DNA of 64,000 nt from Diphasiastrum complanatum (taxonomy: Eukaryota > Streptophyta > Lycopodiopsida > Lycopodiales > Lycopodiaceae): the NCBI GenBank assembly GCA_029204225.1, contig CM055097.1, positions 59,142,143-59,206,142 on the forward strand, given 5' to 3'. This document shows, one piece after another, positions 1 through 10,679 of the stretch. Every line of letters starts with the position of its first letter. The stretch's first letter is position 1. The position numbers and the translations under genes are program-made. Under the pieces are notes generated by a model, which ran no database searches, was not told the DNA's origin, and was given only the letters and a program-made list of their open reading frames with translations.

Positions 1-3000
1 AATCTTTCAAAACATTATCCGGTAACTTTGCAAGTCATTGTCCAACATAATACTTGATCATATGTCTATGTTCAACGACTAGGTTAAGTGTACCAAATAA
101 CCCTAGTAACTAGGAATACATAGTAGATCCAGACAAGATTAATCGTGCACATATGAGAATAATCTCACTATGACCCAACACATACACATATGTCCTTACC
201 TGGCAGATTCCTCCAAAATCCGCATTTGTTACTCTCATATCTCATTGAGAATCTTGTAACTCAGCTACAAAAGAATTCTATTTCTCATGAGTAAATAACA
301 TATATGGGAAAACTCCAAAGTAAATCACAATCAAAAGTTTTCCAACTTTCATACTTTTACTAACAAAATTCTTTCAACCCAATCAACCTACATTAGATCT
401 TAGTATTCAACCAAGATTAGGTTGACTTATACAGACGTCTTTGGACACAAGGTTAAGATTAAAGCTTTATTCCCACCTGATCCAATCCATAACAAAATGG
501 TACTTGGCAAAACCGATCAGCCCAGATTATTCAAAACAATCCCTAGAGAGTTCCTCTATTTTACCTAGATAGTTCAACCTTTGCACACATACTGGATTCC
601 TCAAAAGAAATTTATGCAACTGGTTGATCCCATGAAAGTCTTATTCTTACCTCTTCATCTCTCCCTTTTAAAGGAATTCACAATTTCCTTTAAAAAAGGT
701 CTTCCGGAGACAATGCATAAGATATTAAAAATCAGAAAAAGTCAGTAATGAGTATCCAATACTATTACAAACCGGACTTTCTCCAAAACCATAAATTATC
801 TTATCCTAAGTGATAGAAATATTAACTCTCAACAACCAACTATCAAATAGAGAGAATCATTTGGGTCTAGGAAGTCTAAATTCCACGAATTCAATCATTC
901 CTTACTGAAAACATGAACAGATTCTGAGCCATATTCACAATGTTTATATGTAAGTATAATTGCATATAACTATAATCAGTCCTTCATAATCTGGTTCCAC
1001 CCTAGAAGGAATTATATGAATCTCAATCCAATTGTCTCGTATTTAAGAAATTTCTAAAACACATAGGTTCAAATAAAAGAGAAATAGATTTAAGGGCCTC
1101 CAGATTTGTAAAATAATGAGATACCATTTGGGATCCGGATCTATATCTCATAATTTCCCAAAATACCTTGAACAAATAGCCAATGGATTACTCTGTTAGT
1201 ATTACGATCACAGTAATCACTAGCCATCGGTCTACAGATCACTCTAGCACAAGAAATTCCCTTTGGAATCACTGATGTCCCATACCACCAGCTTTCCCTC
1301 AAAGAATTCTCTGCTTCTACATCTGTTTACCAATAAGTCAAAAAGACTATCTGGCTATCTATTTTAAATATAGGATAAAAAACATAACCGATTCCTGTAG
1401 ATACTTCTAGCCATTGAATTCTCTCATGCTCCTTAAGCGTTACACAAAGAATACCAATTCACATACACCCAGTGTTTGGACGAAACGTATCATTCAGTTA
1501 CTGTTTGAAATGCTGCAAGTGTATTCACTGAACCAAAAGGACCATTAAGAATTCAAAACTGAAGTATAAGCCAATAGATGTCCAATATCTATTTGAATTG
1601 GTACAAGGAATTCCATTCCTTCAAGAAGATCTTTAACCGCACTATCCGATATTCTAGAGATCTTAAAAATCCATCTGGATTTCCATACCGAATATGCAGA
1701 TATCTATTCCATCAAGTACTGGAGTACCTCCATTTTTGTTCCTAATGGATCACAATAATCCATTTACGAAATTGTGATTTAACAAGAATCCATACATGGT
1801 CTTACCGTCACATTAAACAACCCTTCTGGTTGGTACCAAGATTTCAAATTCCTACCATCTGAGAGTTCCAACTCTTTGGAATAAGACTCTTAACAATATA
1901 AATGTGAACCAAGTGTCCATTCTCAATTCTCATGTCACAATTTCCATTACAACTAGGGTAACTCATGGTCCTATAGATATTCAATATGAATTCAACTTAA
2001 TGAACTCACTAACCGGTACTATGCAATTTTCTTACAGGGATTATTTACCAATCCGAATTACACATTTACAAACACATGTGTCCCATTTCCTTCCACCCTT
2101 AATCTTTTTGATTACTCGAAAAATTTCACCAGCTAAGGCACTGGAAACTCCTTAGACACAAGTAAATGTTAGGCTGCTTTCCTTTTCCTTACACTGGCTT
2201 AAGCATTACTTCATTAAAGTTGTCTGTGATTAATGGAAAATCCATAAATTTGGATTCGGATACTTCTTTTACTGTACTCGACACGTAGGTTTTTGTCGAA
2301 TATAGAGCTACGTCCAAAAATCATCATTTTATTCCATTAATTTGTCAGTAATTCACTTTAACAAGTATTTCAAAAGCTCTAGCTTGCTCAATCCTAATGA
2401 TCGAAATCATCGAGAACAAGCCCATCGGTGTTCCACCGAGCTGGAAAGGAAAAAAAAAACAGAAACACCATTTAACTCAATGTACTGGGAGTACCGATAC
2501 TGCAGAGTTAAGTGGCTAAATAGCACAATACCAAGGAATCTTATTTCCTTACCAGGTACATGCCTGTGAAAATCTCAAAAAAACTAATAACTTTCTATCA
2601 ATCCTAAACCTATGAACCTAGTTCACATACTTTCCGTTAGGATAGGAAAATTATTCATTCGATCAACTTTTCCGGTCAAAGTCTGGAGAATACCATTCTC
2701 AAATATCAGTTTAGGAAGATATTTCGAAAATCACCTATTTAACCTGACGAAGGCTTTATAACTAAACGGAATTTCATAAAGTCGTGGGTCGACCCATCAA
2801 AGCATTGGATAGCCCTGATACCCATTCCTAGTTTAGTTATCCAGGGCATGAAGGTCAAAAGCATAGATCCCAAAACGACTTAACCATGCATTGGGGCAAA
2901 GAACAAATTCTAAATACCCCAAATTAGGGCTTCAAAGTCCCAAAACCTAGCTTGAAGAAGACTCTCTTCACGGCTGCTTCAGCTGCCAGCCACAGATGTA

Positions 3001-3975
3001 AAAATTCCTATCTAGGTTTCTTAACAGCCGCCACAGCAACATTTGGAGTTCGCGATTCTCCATCACAACCTCCCTCGCTGCAGTTCCAGCTCCACCTGCC
3101 AATTGCCATAACGACAGTGGTCCACACCTCATAATCCAAAAGAAGGATTACTTTCTGGAGGTTTCTGGACAGGTTTTTTCATGAAGCTCAACAGGTTTAT
3201 TGTCATAGTGACGTACATGGATTCATACAGCTGATCTACATATACAGCTGCATTCTTCTGGAATCCAATCAGATCTGCAGCTTCCCAAGCATAGTAAAGT
3301 TATGCCTCATGCTCCAGCTAACGACTCACAGAACAAACAAATAGAAGCTGCGCCCCACCATGTACAAAGCACTCCGAGATCACCCTGACAGTGGCTTCCC
3401 AGAGTCAGCACTACCAGTTGTTCAAGATCATACCAATGTCTTCAATGTGAACAGTTTCCAACGATCTTCTAGACACTGTAACGATCTACAACTCAAGCAG
3501 CTACTTCCAGTTTCAAGCGTCTGTTTCCAGGCAACCTAGCTTTAAGATAAACAGCATTAAGGCGCAACTCAACTGTCCACTGACCAAACAGCTAAATTTC
3601 AAAAGTTCAGAAACTTCATTCATTCCGTTCAATAGCTAGAGGATAGTAAATCGAGGCAGAAACAAAATACAGAAGCTTCTCACAGATGGGTTGCCGCCAG
3701 AGGAACAAGCAAGCTCTATCCATTCCAGATTGTTATGGCTAATTCCCTCTATTTCATTAAGCTTTAAGGCTTCTCAGAAACAGGGAAGTTCCATAACCCA
3801 TCCATTAACAGGGAATAATTATCTCATGAGGGTGGTTAAATCTCTCAGCTTTACTTTCTGCTAAAGGAAAAAAAACATAACTGCAATCACCAATCTATGC
3901 TCTACAGGTTAGCGCTTCCATCTCCCAATCCGATCCCCCATCCAAGACCGCATCTTAGCCGAGCTCTGATACCAA
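1..3975 (-). mobile_element. Decayed LTR retroelement, internal region
   Basis: Reading leftwards from the primer site at 3961-3974, this is the internal part of an LTR retrotransposon that runs off the left edge of the window. No domain could be read because stops occur in all frames. The identity rests on three observations: the adjoining LTR, a primer site matching the initiator tRNA-Met type, and a diverged inverted copy at about 40650-42720. The best matching block is 133-175 against 42563-42605, which shows one mismatch in 43 bases on opposite strands. That copy leads into a polypurine tract and an LTR start, which supports a retroelement. Superfamily was not determined; Ty3/gypsy is the likeliest because the other copy ends with a gypsy-like tail. 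Confidence 0.6.
3961..3974 (-). promoter_or_regulatory. Primer binding site, tRNA-iMet type
   Basis: On the minus strand this reads TGGTATCAGAGCTC, the standard plant primer site complementary to the 3' end of initiator tRNA-Met. It lies one base inside the LTR end at 3976. Confidence 0.75.
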
Positions 3976-4382
3976 TGTAAAGATCACTAGGGAAAACCCC
4001 TAAGATGAGGATAGGAGAACACAACAAGAGAGACTATGGAGCCAAACCGCCCAACCAAACCTAGATCAAACTTGGATCTAGCCCCCAAGCCATGCCATGT
4101 GAATGCTAGAGGAGAAGAGAGCAACTGGTGACCTAAACCCAAGTTGTCGACAAGAGAATCCCTATCCCAATATATAGAGAGTAGTTTTCTGTGCATGAAC
4201 CCATGCAGTCCAACTATAAATAGATCAGATCTCTTCATGCAGTCATCTTGCCTATATCTGTCACACCGTACATATATTACTCCATATGTCTCAATTAAAG
4301 TGTCTGGGTCCTCTCAAGGTTATTAGTTAGAAATTGGCCTTGACATGGAATTTAATCTAGGCGTGACTAATAATCTCGAACA
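3976..4382 (-). repeat. LTR (5' LTR of the minus-strand element)
   Basis: About 407 bp, beginning TG at 3976 and ending CA at 4381-4382 on the + strand, so it reads TGTTCGAG...TTTACA in element orientation. The inner end abuts the primer site. The outer end is inferred from the TG/CA rule only, because no second LTR lies in the window. It shares short blocks with the LTR that starts at 44175 (for example around a 'gaggcccagacac'-like string), so the two are distant relatives. Confidence 0.6.
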
Positions 4383-6356
4383 CTGCAGGGCCGTACCATA
4401 TTAGGACTATTCCATGTCCTTAGCTGAATATGGCCGTAATAGCTTTCATGAGGTTGAGAGCTAGAAAGTGTATTAAATGTCTGCTTATGTTTCCCTCCTT
4501 CAACCATGATGGGGAAGGTTTTACAGACAATCTGCTTTCAAGTGGTCAATTTGCACATTACGATGATCTATCTGAGTTTTTTTCAGCAAGATTGGTTTCA
4601 TGTTCTTTTCAAAATGCCACAAAATTGCCAGCGTGGTCAGTGATTTTCTGGCTTCTACAGCTTTTGTCGTGGCGTTATTCAGTAATGAGCGACCTACAGA
4701 TCCTTTTGTAAGGTATTCGGGTCTATGTGCCTAGCTTAAGGTCTTTGTTTTGCCAACATCATCAGTTCCTTATGATTTTGTTGTGCCATCGGTTAACCAT
4801 TCCAGTTTCATGTATGCTTTCATCCCAGATTCTTGGTCGACACATAACTTAGAAGAGCGTCCTTGGGAAACCTTTGATCATTTTGGTTCACATTGCTGTC
4901 AATGGTCATACTTCTGCATTTGGAGTTTTTTGTCATCATATTACTTTTGCTGGATCAACCTCTACATTTACAATTTTATTTTTGCTGCATCTATATAGTG
5001 GTGTCGACATGTTCATTTTGGGGTATTGTCATCTTGATTCCCCAGAATCATTTTTCAACATTTTTGTCATGCGATATCAGTTTTCAACATCTTCATTAAT
5101 ATAGCAACCATGCATACACAATCTTATGTGAATCAGAGAGAGTTATAGATATTTCATTGACATTATTTGGGCCCTTAGGACCTGCAGTGTATGATCGATA
5201 ATTTGGTTACTTGGAGTCTTGAGGTCACAGGACTGATAATTGTACCATGAAGTTTTCAACATCTTCGTTTTTGTGCCGATGGTGCATGCCCAATCTTTTG
5301 TGAATCAGTGAGAGATATAGACATATCCATAAGCATGATTTGGGCTCTTAAGGCCTGCCGTATATAATCTATCATTCGGTCAGTTGGAGTCTTAAGGTCT
5401 TGGGACTGGTGTATTGGTACATGTAAAATATGTTTTAAAAGTTGTCTCTAATAAGCTGAGTGAGTGAGGTAAGGTAAGGTCTCAAAAGATTACAGTGGGG
5501 ATGTGAACGTCAATTAAGACAGGAAATAATTTATGAGCTTAGCTTATTTAGATTAGCATAGCATTAGTAAAGGATTTAATCAGAAATGTTTATTTTGAGA
5601 GATTTTGGGCGTATTTGATACGAGATGAAGCATTTTTTGTATAACTCAATTTTTATAGTTATTGTTCTGGTCATAGTGGCATGCAACTGTTTGAAATTTC
5701 TTCAAAGTTTGAAGTCCAAATTCAAACGTATGAAACATTGCCTAGTTTTTTTTGGTAATTTTGACCCATGGAAGAGTTAATATGAGTGTTGGGAGGTTAT
5801 GACCTCCTCGCATTCTTTGCAAAGGGGCATAGTTCCTGAACATTTCTACAAAAGACATTACTAACAAATATGGACCATTGGAAATAAGGCACATTTGAAA
5901 GAAAAAAAACATGCCCCAAAATACTGGGTAAGAAGCAGATCGATTATAAACATGCATTGATAATTTTGGTCCTGCTTATCCCCGTGGACACACTTTGAGT
6001 TCCTTTGACCTCCTTTTGGGATCTTGGGGCCCAAAAATGTTCTGTTTGAAATTTGAATGTTTCCAACATTTGAAATGTCGAGGTTTTTAATGAGTTTGAA
6101 TCAACATTCAAACAGGTATGAATATGACTATGGCTCTAGCATTGACTTGTGCCCCATTTTGTAGCTCATCTGCTCTATATCATCACCGTGTTGACAAACT
6201 TGTGGCATGCAATGCTTCTGCCATATGGATGCCTAAAAATGTCCTAGGAATGACATGAATGCGTGTATCTCTCTATTCTTACTCTAGGATTATCAATAGA
6301 TGATTGGAAAGAAGTTAATGTTTTATCTTACTTCATAAAGCGGTCTACCTGTCCAG
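4383..6356 (+). other. Intron sequence of the aminopeptidase gene; no further exon seen
   Basis: This lies upstream of the aminopeptidase exon at 6357 and ends in an acceptor site (ctgtccag). I searched for the expected preceding exon, which carries the NTDAEGRL active-site motif and a LTGA-type stretch, and did not find it on the + strand. The open frames here are short and have no recognisable product. The only structure is the imperfect tandem duplication at 5080-5425. Confidence 0.6.
5080..5425. repeat. Imperfect tandem duplication, about 171 bp x 2
   Basis: The unit beginning 'ttttcaacatcttc' at 5080 recurs at 5251 with the same order of blocks: a 'tgtgaatcag' stretch, 'ttgggc' followed by a CCTGC string, then 'ttggagtctt'. 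Base differences and small indels show that the duplication is old. Confidence 0.7.
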
Positions 6357-6544
6357 GAATGTTCACTCAAAATGACCTGCTGGCGGAGGAGCTCAGCCTA
6401 GCATCAGAAAAAGCAGGAGAAAAGCTCTGGAGATTGCCTATGGAGGAAAGTTATTGGGATAGCATGAAGTCAGGGATTGCTGATATGGTGAATACTGGAG
6501 GCCGTGCCGGTGGATCTATTCTTGCAGCTCTATTTCTAAAACAG
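6357..6544 (+). CDS. LAP: Leucyl aminopeptidase (M17), penultimate exon
   Basis: This exon encodes 62 complete codons of the C-terminal catalytic domain of an M17 leucyl aminopeptidase, a hexameric metallopeptidase that removes N-terminal residues and in plants is mostly plastidic or cytosolic. The segments [14 protein letters not shown] and [20 protein letters not shown] are diagnostic; the second is the conserved stretch following the NTDAEGRL motif, which must lie in an exon outside this window. The acceptor is ctgtccag|GA (phase 1, completing a Gly codon) and the donor is AAACAG|gtgctt (phase 0). The next exon is 6.8 kb downstream and continues the protein exactly (..LFLKQ then FVDEK..). 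The exon has no stop or frameshift, so the gene is probably functional, although the 5' part cannot be checked. Confidence 0.93.
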
Positions 6545-7508
6545 GTGCTTGTTAAGACAATAGCTTGAATTGTGACATTCTGAATCGTATTCCCTATAGC
6601 AGTAGTAATATGCTGGTTCAATTAAATATGAGGTGCTAATACTATGAGCCAAAACCGGCTTGTCTGTCATTTCTATTGTTGATTATGAAAAAAGACAAGT
6701 ACACCAAAATATTGCTAGCAACTTTGTTAAAATCTTCTTCTTGTTGAATTACAAAGAATTGTAGATTAGCAGGCCTTTCAGGGCATATACGTTGCTCAAT
6801 ATCTCCTAGCTTAGATATCACTACAAGTCTCTGCATCTTTCTTGGTGTTCTCGATACTAGTAGATGCAAAGTCAAGGTTCCTTTTCCCAAAAAAAACTAT
6901 GATGAGGGTATATTCACGTTCTGGAACAACAGAAGAGCCGCTGAGTACATCTCATTTTAACTTTCAGTTTTACTTTGGTTAAAAATAGAGAAGTTGTGCT
7001 CATTAAGAGCTATATTTGATTTCTATTTTGTAGTTTGGTTTCACTTGAATTTTTATTTGTGATTGTGAACGCTATTGGTACAATAGTTTCAGGTACAATG
7101 CTGTCCAGTTCAGGGTAGAGATATAGCTGGAACAATGTTTGACACTGGATTCGAATCGGGTGAAAACTGTGACTGTTGAAGCAAGTGTTTTGTGGGTCAT
7201 ATGGGTACCAAATTGAAGCCCTAATCAAGGGTTGTACATATATGTAGGTTGCCAATAGTTTCAGGTACAATGCGGTCCGCTTCAGGTCCTACTGAGGTTT
7301 TACCGAGAATCTGCAGAACTTTTCAGGTTAAGCCTGATCAGCAATCTTGCTTGATAGAAATCATATATAGTTCAGTTGCATTATCCGAACCATTCTATTC
7401 TTTTCCATGAGACATGCTCATTACAGATTACAGTATGACAAAGTCTGCCGATTTCTCACCCCATGCAGCTCAAACGCCATTGCATAGTGCCTCCGGATCG
7501 TCAAGTAG

Positions 7509-8234
7509 ATGCTCGCCAAATCTTCAATCGGCACAATCCTCTCTTTCTTTCTTGATACCCGAGATCTATACACACCTGCCAAGTCATTTGAGCAGTACAT
7601 TATCTCTTACATCGAGCAGATCAAACACGAATCTACCTCTCTACGAAAGGAAATGGGACAGCTTCAAGCGATCATTCAATCTATGTCCGCTGAACGAGAA
7701 ATCATGTTACCCCGGATTACTTCTTTGGAGACAACAATCAATAAACAAGGAGAGCCTACAAAGATTCAAGAGTTGGAAGAGAAGATAGAGCAACATAAGG
7801 CTGAGATGAAAACGTGGGCACCCTCCTTCAACCGAGTCATTTCAGCCACCATATCCGAAGAGCGAATGCGAGAGTACAAATCCCTGAATGTTAGGGTCCT
7901 CGGAGTTGAAGACACCGATGATCCAATGACCGAAGCAACCAACTTTCTTTCAAGCACACTCTCCCACCACTCTGAAGGGTTGTATAGAGCTTGGAGAACC
8001 AAGAGAGACCCTTCTACTCTCATAGTTCGCTTCACGAATTTGGAAGGGAGACGGGCAACCCTCAAACTGCAGGCCAAGCTTAGAGGTACACTTATATTTA
8101 TGGATGATGATCTCACTCCCATGCAGGTTGCGGATCGGAAAAAAGCAGTCAGTGAGGCAAAAGCTTTGGGGAAGAGGGTAATTTATCTGAATGGTAAGGC
8201 TCAATACATCAATCCTCTGAATCCTGACAAATAG
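7509..8234 (+). CDS. LINE A ORF1 protein (coiled coil plus RRM-like and C-terminal domains)
   Basis: A 241-codon open frame. The protein starts with a region rich in heptad-like E, K, L and Q (about residues 30-100), as expected for the coiled coil that trimerises L1-type ORF1 proteins. A conserved part follows (about 115-235) that contains NVRVLGVEDTDD, LIVRFTNLEGRR, GTLIFMDDDLTP and VIYLNGKAQYI. The order of an RNA-recognition-like segment followed by a (I)FM(D/N)(D/E)DLT C-terminal domain matches the Transposase_22 / L1 ORF1p family by layout. It aligns with the ORF1 of LINE D (29761-30855). The true N-terminus is probably lost upstream, since a family start of MAPR type is missing here. 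The reading frame ends in TAG and the next frame, ORF2, continues in phase. Confidence 0.75.
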   Translation: MLAKSSIGTILSFFLDTRDLYTPAKSFEQYIISYIEQIKHESTSLRKEMGQLQAIIQSMSAEREIMLPRITSLETTINKQGEPTKIQELEEKIEQHKAEMKTWAPSFNRVISATISEERMREYKSLNVRVLGVEDTDDPMTEATNFLSSTLSHHSEGLYRAWRTKRDPSTLIVRFTNLEGRRATLKLQAKLRGTLIFMDDDLTPMQVADRKKAVSEAKALGKRVIYLNGKAQYINPLNPDK

Positions 8235-9236
8235 GGATTAAGGCCCTCCGGACTAGGTAGCGGTTCGGGGGCTCTTTCTAGAGCATTGCGGTTGAGGTTA
8301 TGGAACTGCAATGGCATTCACTCTTCAGCTACCGTCGGAGATTTTAGAGATTTTTGTGCGGAGGGTGATATCTTACTACTCACCGAGACACATGAGAGTC
8401 CAAAAAGAGGTCTACCGGTTGTTGTGGGTTTTTGTTGGTACTCTGCACATCAGAGGTCGACAAGAGCATTGACAGATCGGGGTTCTGGTGGGGTGGCCTG
8501 CTTAGTCCGTGAATTCATTCGGCCTTGGGTCGGATTGGTGCATACTAATGAGCGAGCTCGCTATATTTGGATTCGGGTGGACCGGATACATCAGATTGAG
8601 TCACCTTACATGGCTATCTCTTCAGACATCATCAGATACGAGGAGCGGGGTAATGCCAGGACTGGGTCCAGGCAGACAGAGTTCCATAGAGCAGAGGATG
8701 ATCCACAGCGGATACATGCTTTAGACTGGGATGATCTTGGCCTCCGGCGACGATCAGTGGAGGCAGAGGGTCCAGTTACTGCATATGGAGAGCAGATGCT
8801 TCAGTTGGGCGAGGCTCATGGATTGGCCATTTATAATGGCTTACTGCAGCGGCCTGATTCTGGTGACTATACCTGTTTTCCACATAGCGGAGGGAGTAGT
8901 GTTGTTGACTATTTTATGGGATTGTCGTCTCTCCTCCCCTACATTTCATCTTTCTTGGGTCACCGTACCACCCTGTCTGACCACTCATACCTCTCTCTTT
9001 CTATTGGACTTCTTCACACCCCATGTGCTAGTACATTAACTCCTAGCGAAAAGACCGTATACCGCTATAATCCTCAAAACACTCCTATGTACAGGGAAGC
9101 TTTATCTGACCTCCTGACTCATTTCCCCTACGCAAATACTCTGGCGGACCAGTCTCTTTTTCTTGTCCGGACCATGCATACCATTGCATCCCTTGCTTTT
9201 CCATCCCCACAGCCCAAGCACTTACGACATAGTTGA
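8235..9236 (+). pseudogene. LINE A ORF2, apurinic-type endonuclease domain
   Basis: Open from the codon after the ORF1 amber stop to 9236 with no ATG near the start. The N-terminal motif LRLWNCNGIHSS and the following DILLLTETHE are the opening of an EEP (exonuclease-endonuclease-phosphatase) fold. NARTGSRQTE corresponds to the GDFNART motif, although the G-D-F part is damaged. SDHSYLSLSI is the catalytic SDH motif near the domain end. The domain nicks target DNA for target-primed reverse transcription. The same stretch is seen in LINE B (IYNGL...DYLMGSP...SDHSFLSFTI) and LINE C. After 9236 the frame breaks. Confidence 0.85.
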
Positions 9237-9960
9237 CCACATAACCCTTGGTATGACCACGAATGTAGCCATCTTCATCTGAACTTGATTTATGCAAGTT
9301 GCCACCTTCCCCATCTGGTAAAGGACTTATCTCGTGTATATCGTAGAACCACCCGAAAAAAGAAAATTACATGAAATCTACCAAGGGAAGAAGATGATGG
9401 ACCTTCTCTTTAGCTCCTCGTCGCGATCATTTTGGCAAGAATTCCTTTCACGAGCACCTCCACCCTAGATTACAAATCTTAGCACATGGGTGACCTATGC
9501 CACATCGTTGTACACTTTACCTGACACTCCTTCACTTCCCACACACCCATACACATGCACTTCTAATATATTCTTCCCAGACATAGTAGATCGACCGATT
9601 AAACCTACATAAGGCCAAAGACATTGATGAACTAGAGGCTGAACTTTTGAAGCAGGCCGTTGACATCCTCTCACCCTTCCTCTCTTTCCTAAGCCTTTGA
9701 CTCTGTGCCTAGACATTTACTGATACAGAGGCTTTGGGACCGTGGCTTCCAGGAGGATATCATACAGGCAGTTGTGGCATTGTACTGACGAGTTATTGGC
9801 CGGATCCGAGTATCAGGAGTTGTATAGAGAGTACCATTGGGGTTAAGCAGGGATGTCCTCTCTCACCTACACTCTTTGGTCTAGAGGAGCTTGAGCAAGT
9901 TATACAGAGAGAGGGAGGTGAGGGATGCACATTGGGTGACCTTGTTATTGCTATCCTATT
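9237..9960 (+). pseudogene. LINE A reverse transcriptase remnant
   Basis: Several frameshifts and stops. Readable pieces are a FDSVPRHLLIQRLWDRGF segment (from about 9694, the RT palm start), and TIGVKQGCPLSPTLFG (about 9831-9880), the RT motif of non-LTR elements. No YxDD box was found, so the polymerase core was lost when the RT region was joined to the 3' end. Confidence 0.8.
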
Positions 9961-9975
9961 GACATTAATAAAGGT

Positions 9976-10035
9976 CTTTCTTTCTTTCTTTCTTTCTTCC
10001 TTCCCCGTTCCTGCAAAAAACAGAGCTCTCTCTCT
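9976..10035 (+). repeat. LINE A 3' microsatellite tail (TTTC)n grading to TC-rich
   Basis: At least five TTTC units from 9976, followed by imperfect TTCC and a CTCTCT tract. It directly follows the LINE 3'-end motif 'gacattaataaag', so I read it as the element's tail and not an independent microsatellite. Confidence 0.65.
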
Positions 10036-10320
10036 TTCTCTCTTTTGCGGAGCTGTTTAGCAAGCGTGGGTGGATTGACAGCGATTGTGGTCTTATTATT
10101 GTGTGCCATCCTGACCCTCATTACTCACGCTACATCAAGGAAGAAGAAGGCATGCCCTCCTGTCAAAGAAGGGATGGTTGAGATTTGCTAGAGCTTGGAT
10201 TGGGCACCCGCTAGAAGGCACGTTTTTGCAGCATTCCAGAGTTTTCGAACCACATTCCCTCATACTCTATTTCACATGATATGTATCCCCCTTGGCTTTT
10301 GGTGCAAATTTTGACCCTAA

Positions 10321-10366
10321 GCAGATTTTTGAGCGGACCTGGAGCAGATTTCTGAGCGGACCTGGA
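10321..10366 (+). repeat. 23-bp tandem repeat in the LINE B 5' UTR
   Basis: Two adjoining 23-bp units of the form agcagatttYtgagcggacc(tgg), with a third degenerate unit after them, end about 35 bases before the ORF1 ATG at 10406. The minus-strand LINE D has a comparable duplicated GC-rich motif (ggtctgagcaggtcYgagcg) in the same position, so this may be the family's promoter region. Confidence 0.6.
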
Positions 10367-10405
10367 GCGGACTTGACCTACTCCGGACCTGCAGGGTTCT
10401 TTCCT

Positions 10406-10591
10406 ATGGCTCCACGCAACAAACGAGGGGGAGGTAACTCCCCCCAATCTCCACCACACCCTGCTTTGGAAGGCCCGAAAAACACCCCTCTTGCGTCCTC
10501 TTCGCTCCTCCAGGCCCAGGGCTCTTCACCCGAGGCCAACACCTGCTTCTCACCATATCACGCAGTTTTTTATATCCACCTAGCCAGTTAG
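10406..10591 (+). pseudogene. LINE B ORF1, N-terminal fragment
   Basis: Begins MAPRNKRGGGNSPQS, matching the [14 protein letters not shown] start seen at 30871 in LINE D. This shows that MAPR(N)KRGG is the true family start. The basic start is followed by a Pro/Ser-rich stretch. The frame ends after 61 codons and the coiled coil and C-terminal domains are deleted: the next readable part is ORF2 endonuclease at 10680. Confidence 0.8.
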
Positions 10592-10679
10592 TTAACTTAT
10601 TTCAGTTCTCTCTTTCCCTCTGTGTAGCTGGTGGTTAAGCTAGTGATATTGTACCCTCGACAGAGCTGGAGGTTAAGCT

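Larger units (their letters stand above)
7414..10000 (+). mobile_element. LINE copy A, truncated at the 5' end and broken
   Basis: Non-LTR retrotransposon: ORF1 (7509-8234), then ORF2 endonuclease (8235-9236), a strongly eroded reverse transcriptase remnant to about 9930, and a short 3' end with a TTTC microsatellite. The last bases before the tail, 'gacattaataaag', match the 3' ends of LINE D and LINE E. This indicates that a deletion joined the RT region to the last part of the 3' UTR. It sits in the last aminopeptidase intron in sense orientation. Confidence 0.85.

Noticed and set aside
4430-5104. Several + strand frames of 68-93 codons
   Set aside because: Overlapping in different frames, no motif, and part of the region is a tandem duplication in an intron.
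6263-6356. Extension of the aminopeptidase exon to an upstream ATG
   Set aside because: The stretch before 6357 is intron: the family sequence begins exactly after the acceptor ctgtccag.
7766-8204. Minus-strand frames of 84-118 codons
   Set aside because: Antisense shadows of LINE A ORF1.
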